Shown here piece after piece: positions 7,603-9,605 of a stretch of 9,605 bases of DNA (its first letter is position 1; each line of letters begins with the position of its first letter). Origin of the DNA: CAIXTV01 sp964543995 (GTDB taxonomy: Bacteria; Bacteroidota; Bacteroidia; Bacteroidales; CAIXTV01); assembly GCA_964543995.1 (NCBI GenBank), contig CAZJBB010000120.1:1-9605 (forward strand). The letters are read 5' to 3'. Under the pieces are notes generated by a model. That model ran no database searches. It was not told where the DNA came from and saw only the letters and a list, made by a program, of their open reading frames with translations. The translations under genes and the position numbers were made by a program.

Positions 7603-8767
7603 GAGACTTTCTCCGTTTTTTTTCCAACTTGATCAGACCCAACTCCCTACCGGTTTGCCCGCGTATGGAAGTGTTTTCTTCTGCCCGACGAATCAAATAA
7701 GGCAGCACCAATTTGAGTGGCCCATAAGGCAAGTATTTGGCAACATTATATTGAGCTGCAGAAAGGTTATAGCTGATATGGTCGCTCATTCCAAATAATT
7801 GAGAGAAATATATTCTCGGATGATGATTGGGAATGTTTTGTGTTTGCATAATTTCCATCAAGTGATAACAACTTTCTTCATTGTGGGTGCCTGCAAATAA
7901 AGCAATGCGGTCAATGTGTTGAACACAAAAGTCAACTGCTTGATTATATGCCTGATGAGTTGCCTCTTGGAAAGTGAAAACGGGAGAGATATAGGCTTTT
8001 TCAATGGCTCTGTCTCTTTCTTTTTCTAAATAGGCACCCCTAACCAACTTAAATCCAAGATGAATGTTTTTCGTTTTGGCCATTTCATATTGATTTTTAA
8101 GATATTCCAGACGGTCGGTGCGGTACATTTGCAAGGTATTATAAACGGTAGCTTGGGTTTTATTATACATGTCTTGCATCTCTTCTACCATATCATCAAT
8201 AGCCGGTTGTATCCAGCTTTCTTCTGCATCAATAATCACCGAAATATTGGCTGATTGAGCATGACGACAAATAAGATCAACCCTGAGTAATACCTTTTCG
8301 TACTCAAGGGATTCACTTTCGGACAAGGTTTCGCCAAGGCTTATTTTTTCGAGGAGTTCCAATCGGCATATCCCGGTCATTTTAAAAACCGCAAAAGGAA
8401 TGCTGCTATTGGTTTTTGATTTTTCTATAGTAGCAAGTATTTGGCTTACTGTAGTGTCAAAAAAGGCTTCGTCTTTGATCCCCTCAGCCGAATAATCTAA
8501 AATGGATTTGATTCCGTTCTGCTCTAATTCATTCACTATTTCAACAGCTTCTTCAATATTTTCACCTCCGCAAAACTGTTTGAAAATGCTTGGTTTCAAT
8601 ATCCAATGAATTGGAAAATGCACTTTTAAAGCCAAGTTGAGCAAGCTTTTGCCAATATTTACCATCCATGCTTGGCTTAAAATGCTGAATAAGAGATACA
8701 TTCGTCTTAAATCTTGCAGACTTTTCCCGGCAAATGCCCTTTGTGTATTGTTAAATGAAACATCCAT
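7589..8767 (-). CDS. Proline dehydrogenase (monofunctional, FAD-dependent)
   Basis: It oxidises L-proline to pyrroline-5-carboxylate with FAD, passing electrons to the respiratory quinone pool (EC 1.5.5.2), the first step of proline catabolism. At 392 residues it is a stand-alone PRODH domain, not the long PutA fusion with P5C dehydrogenase. Family motifs are visible: DAEESW (180-185), KLVRGAYLEKER (240-251), GTHNEES (293-299), QLFGMSDH (323-330) and YLPYGPLKL followed by YLIRRAEEN (345-353, 357-365). The twin Arg in the last motif corresponds to the proline carboxylate-binding pair of PutA. The C-terminus is a basic tail (KLEKKRRKSQKRK). The N-terminal FNNTQRAFAGKS is typical of the family and supports ATG 8767. 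The gene converges on ribE with 13 bases between stops and diverges from aroB. No P5C dehydrogenase gene is in the window. Literature names include putB and putM; I leave the symbol blank. Confidence 0.93.
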   Translation of the reverse strand: MDVSFNNTQRAFAGKSLQDLRRMYLLFSILSQAWMVNIGKSLLNLALKVHFPIHWILKPSIFKQFCGGENIEEAVEIVNELEQNGIKSILDYSAEGIKDEAFFDTTVSQILATIEKSKTNSSIPFAVFKMTGICRLELLEKISLGETLSESESLEYEKVLLRVDLICRHAQSANISVIIDAEESWIQPAIDDMVEEMQDMYNKTQATVYNTLQMYRTDRLEYLKNQYEMAKTKNIHLGFKLVRGAYLEKERDRAIEKAYISPVFTFQEATHQAYNQAVDFCVQHIDRIALFAGTHNEESCYHLMEIMQTQNIPNHHPRIYFSQLFGMSDHISYNLSAAQYNVAKYLPYGPLKLVLPYLIRRAEENTSIRGQTGRELGLIKLEKKRRKSQKRK

Positions 8768-9016
8768 TGAGTGAAATTTTAAAATTCGAAGCTAAGATTC
8801 TGTTTAAACAACTGTCAGGGCTGATTGTTGTGAAGTTTTAGGTAAAATTAAGTAAAATCATTTTGAATTTTATAGTCCTCCTATTGAATTATCCTAAAAT
8901 GCCCCTGTAATAGATGTTTAGTGCAATTGAGCGAAGCGAAATGGGACTATTACATATATACAATCGGTGTAAAATCTGTTTTGTTATCATTTATCATTAT
9001 TTTTGCATGTATGCTA
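8768..9016. other. 249-base divergent intergenic region between the proline dehydrogenase gene and aroB
   Basis: This AT-rich spacer must hold the promoters of both flanking genes. A near-match to the reversed -7 consensus, CGAAGCTA (8787-8794; TAGCTTCG on the minus strand, one mismatch), lies about 20 bases before the proline dehydrogenase ATG, next to the 12-base palindrome AATTTTAAAATT (8775-8786). GTAAAAT occurs at 8842-8848, 8852-8858 and 8969-8975. TGTAATAG (8906-8913) is inverted at 8947-8954, and ATAGTCC (8872-8878) at 8944-8950. No convincing gene, tRNA or small ORF is seen here. Confidence 0.7.
8998..9005 (+). promoter_or_regulatory. Candidate -7 box TATTTTTG just upstream of aroB
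   Basis: TATTTTTG is an exact match to TAnnTTTG. A TTTG at 8980-8983 is 14 bases upstream, shorter than the roughly 20-base spacing expected between Bacteroidota -33 and -7 elements. Transcription from here would start near 9010, leaving almost no leader before ATG 9011 or 9017, so either the mRNA is nearly leaderless or this match is fortuitous in T-rich DNA. Confidence 0.3.
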
Positions 9017-9605
9017 ATGAATCCTTTTTCACCGGACAATACCCACTTAAGCATCAGCAACCGCTGTGATGATCAAATAGAGGTTTTTCTTCAAAATAAT
9101 TTTAACGAAAAAGTAAAATTTGTACTTGTTTGCGATAAAAACACCCAATCAAATTGCCTAGAAAAAGTATTGAAGTCCACGCCTAGATTAAATTCAGCTT
9201 TTATCATTTGCCTGGAAGCGGGAGAAAAACAAAAAACACTTTCAACGGTTGAATATATTTGGAAAGAACTCCATTTACAGTCTTTTTCAAGATCGGATGT
9301 ATTGATTAATTTGGGAGGAGGAGTGATTTCTGATTTGGGAGGTTTTGTAGCTTCCACTTATAAAAGAGGAATGCGTTACATCAATATCCCTACTACACTA
9401 ATTGGACAATGTGATGCCGCCATTGGGGGCAAGACTGCTTTTGACTTTAATGGAGTAAAAAATCTCATCGGGACCTTCCATCAACCCACGGCGAATTTTA
9501 TTTTTACGGAATTTCTGCAAACATTACCCTTGCAACATATACAATCCGGTCTAGCAGAAATCCTAAAGATGGCTTTAATTTGCAATAAAGAAAAATGGGT
9601 AAGCC
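9017..9605 (+). CDS. aroB: 3-dehydroquinate synthase, 3'-truncated by the contig end
   Basis: It converts DAHP to 3-dehydroquinate, the second step of the shikimate pathway, using NAD+ and a divalent metal in the cytosol. About 196 codons are present of a usual 340-360. I translated the frame by hand because it has no stop inside the window. Residues counted from ATG 9017 show GEKQKTL, the NAD-binding GGGVISDLGGF (100-110), PTTLIGQCDAAIGGKT (125-140), KNLIGTFHQP (148-157) and GLAEILK (178-184). The Asp of CDAA, Lys139, Lys148, Asn149, Glu181 (metal ligand) and Lys184 match active-site positions known in fungal and bacterial DHQ synthases. The metal-binding His residues lie beyond the contig end. 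ATG 9011 (giving MLMNPF) is an alternative start two codons upstream. Sugar-phosphate cyclase relatives such as EEVS or DOI synthase are less likely given KNLIGTFHQP and GLAEILK but cannot be fully excluded on half a protein. Confidence 0.9.
   Translation, partial: MNPFSPDNTHLSISNRCDDQIEVFLQNNFNEKVKFVLVCDKNTQSNCLEKVLKSTPRLNSAFIICLEAGEKQKTLSTVEYIWKELHLQSFSRSDVLINLGGGVISDLGGFVASTYKRGMRYINIPTTLIGQCDAAIGGKTAFDFNGVKNLIGTFHQPTANFIFTEFLQTLPLQHIQSGLAEILKMALICNKEKWVS

Noticed and set aside
7511..7798. 95-codon forward ORF spanning the ribE end and the proline dehydrogenase 3' end
   Set aside because: It overlaps two well-supported genes, has no recognisable domain and looks like an out-of-frame shadow.
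8787..8811. Complete minus-strand promoter for proline dehydrogenase (TTG plus TAGCTTCG)
   Set aside because: The -7 box has one mismatch and the TTG is only 14 bases away, too close for the known spacing; kept only as a note in the intergenic entry.
8941..9069. Short forward ORF starting at ATG 8941
   Set aside because: It is 42 codons long, runs into aroB in another frame and shows no protein-like pattern or start signal.
9091..9357. 88-codon reverse ORF inside the last gene
   Set aside because: The opposite strand carries clear AroB motifs (GGGVISDLGGF, KNLIGTFHQP); this is an antisense shadow.
1..9605. CRISPR arrays, tRNA or rRNA genes, insertion sequences, FMN riboswitch upstream of ribE
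   Set aside because: No phased repeats, no cloverleaf or T-loop signature, no transposase or terminal inverted repeats, and only 25 bases precede ribE, too short for an FMN aptamer.

Overview
The window is a piece of a low-GC Bacteroidota chromosome, almost certainly an assembled contig. Three things point there: two neighbouring secreted proteins with type IX secretion (T9SS) sorting domains, -7 promoter boxes of the TAnnTTTG type, and start codons with AT-rich leaders and no clear Shine-Dalgarno sequence. I cannot place it below phylum with confidence; a gliding or T9SS-positive lineage such as Flavobacteriales, Chitinophagales or Sphingobacteriales fits.

Layout. Positions 1-46 are not biological: they match the Illumina P7-side adapter with an 8-base index, so the contig starts on untrimmed adapter. 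From 48 to 2258 (+) lies the C-terminal two thirds or so of a RecB/AddA-like helicase-nuclease, its N-terminus lost at the contig end. Nine bases later comes an RlmI-type 23S rRNA cytosine methyltransferase (2268-3455, +). Then follow a small secreted protein with a type-A-like T9SS tail (3492-4262, +) and an 859-residue secreted multi-domain protein with four fibronectin-III-like modules and a type-B (gliding-associated) sorting domain (4359-6938, +). Riboflavin synthase (6964-7575, +) ends 13 bases from the end of a convergent proline dehydrogenase gene (7589-8767, -). A 249-base intergenic region separates the latter from a divergent 3-dehydroquinate synthase gene (9017 to the contig end, +), cut at roughly 55% of its length.

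How the genes relate. The window mixes housekeeping metabolism (riboflavin, shikimate, proline catabolism), RNA modification and recombinational repair with two cell-surface or secreted proteins. The only plausible functional unit is the pair of T9SS proteins at 3492-6938. The helicase and methyltransferase genes may share a transcript but have no obvious shared role.

I looked for a novel system and did not find a convincing one. The points most worth a second look are the adapter artefact, which falsifies the apparent start of the first gene; the uncharacterised N-terminal module and the repeated Cys pairs of the large T9SS protein; its small secreted neighbour; and possible alternative RNA pairings upstream of aroB, which are close to chance level.
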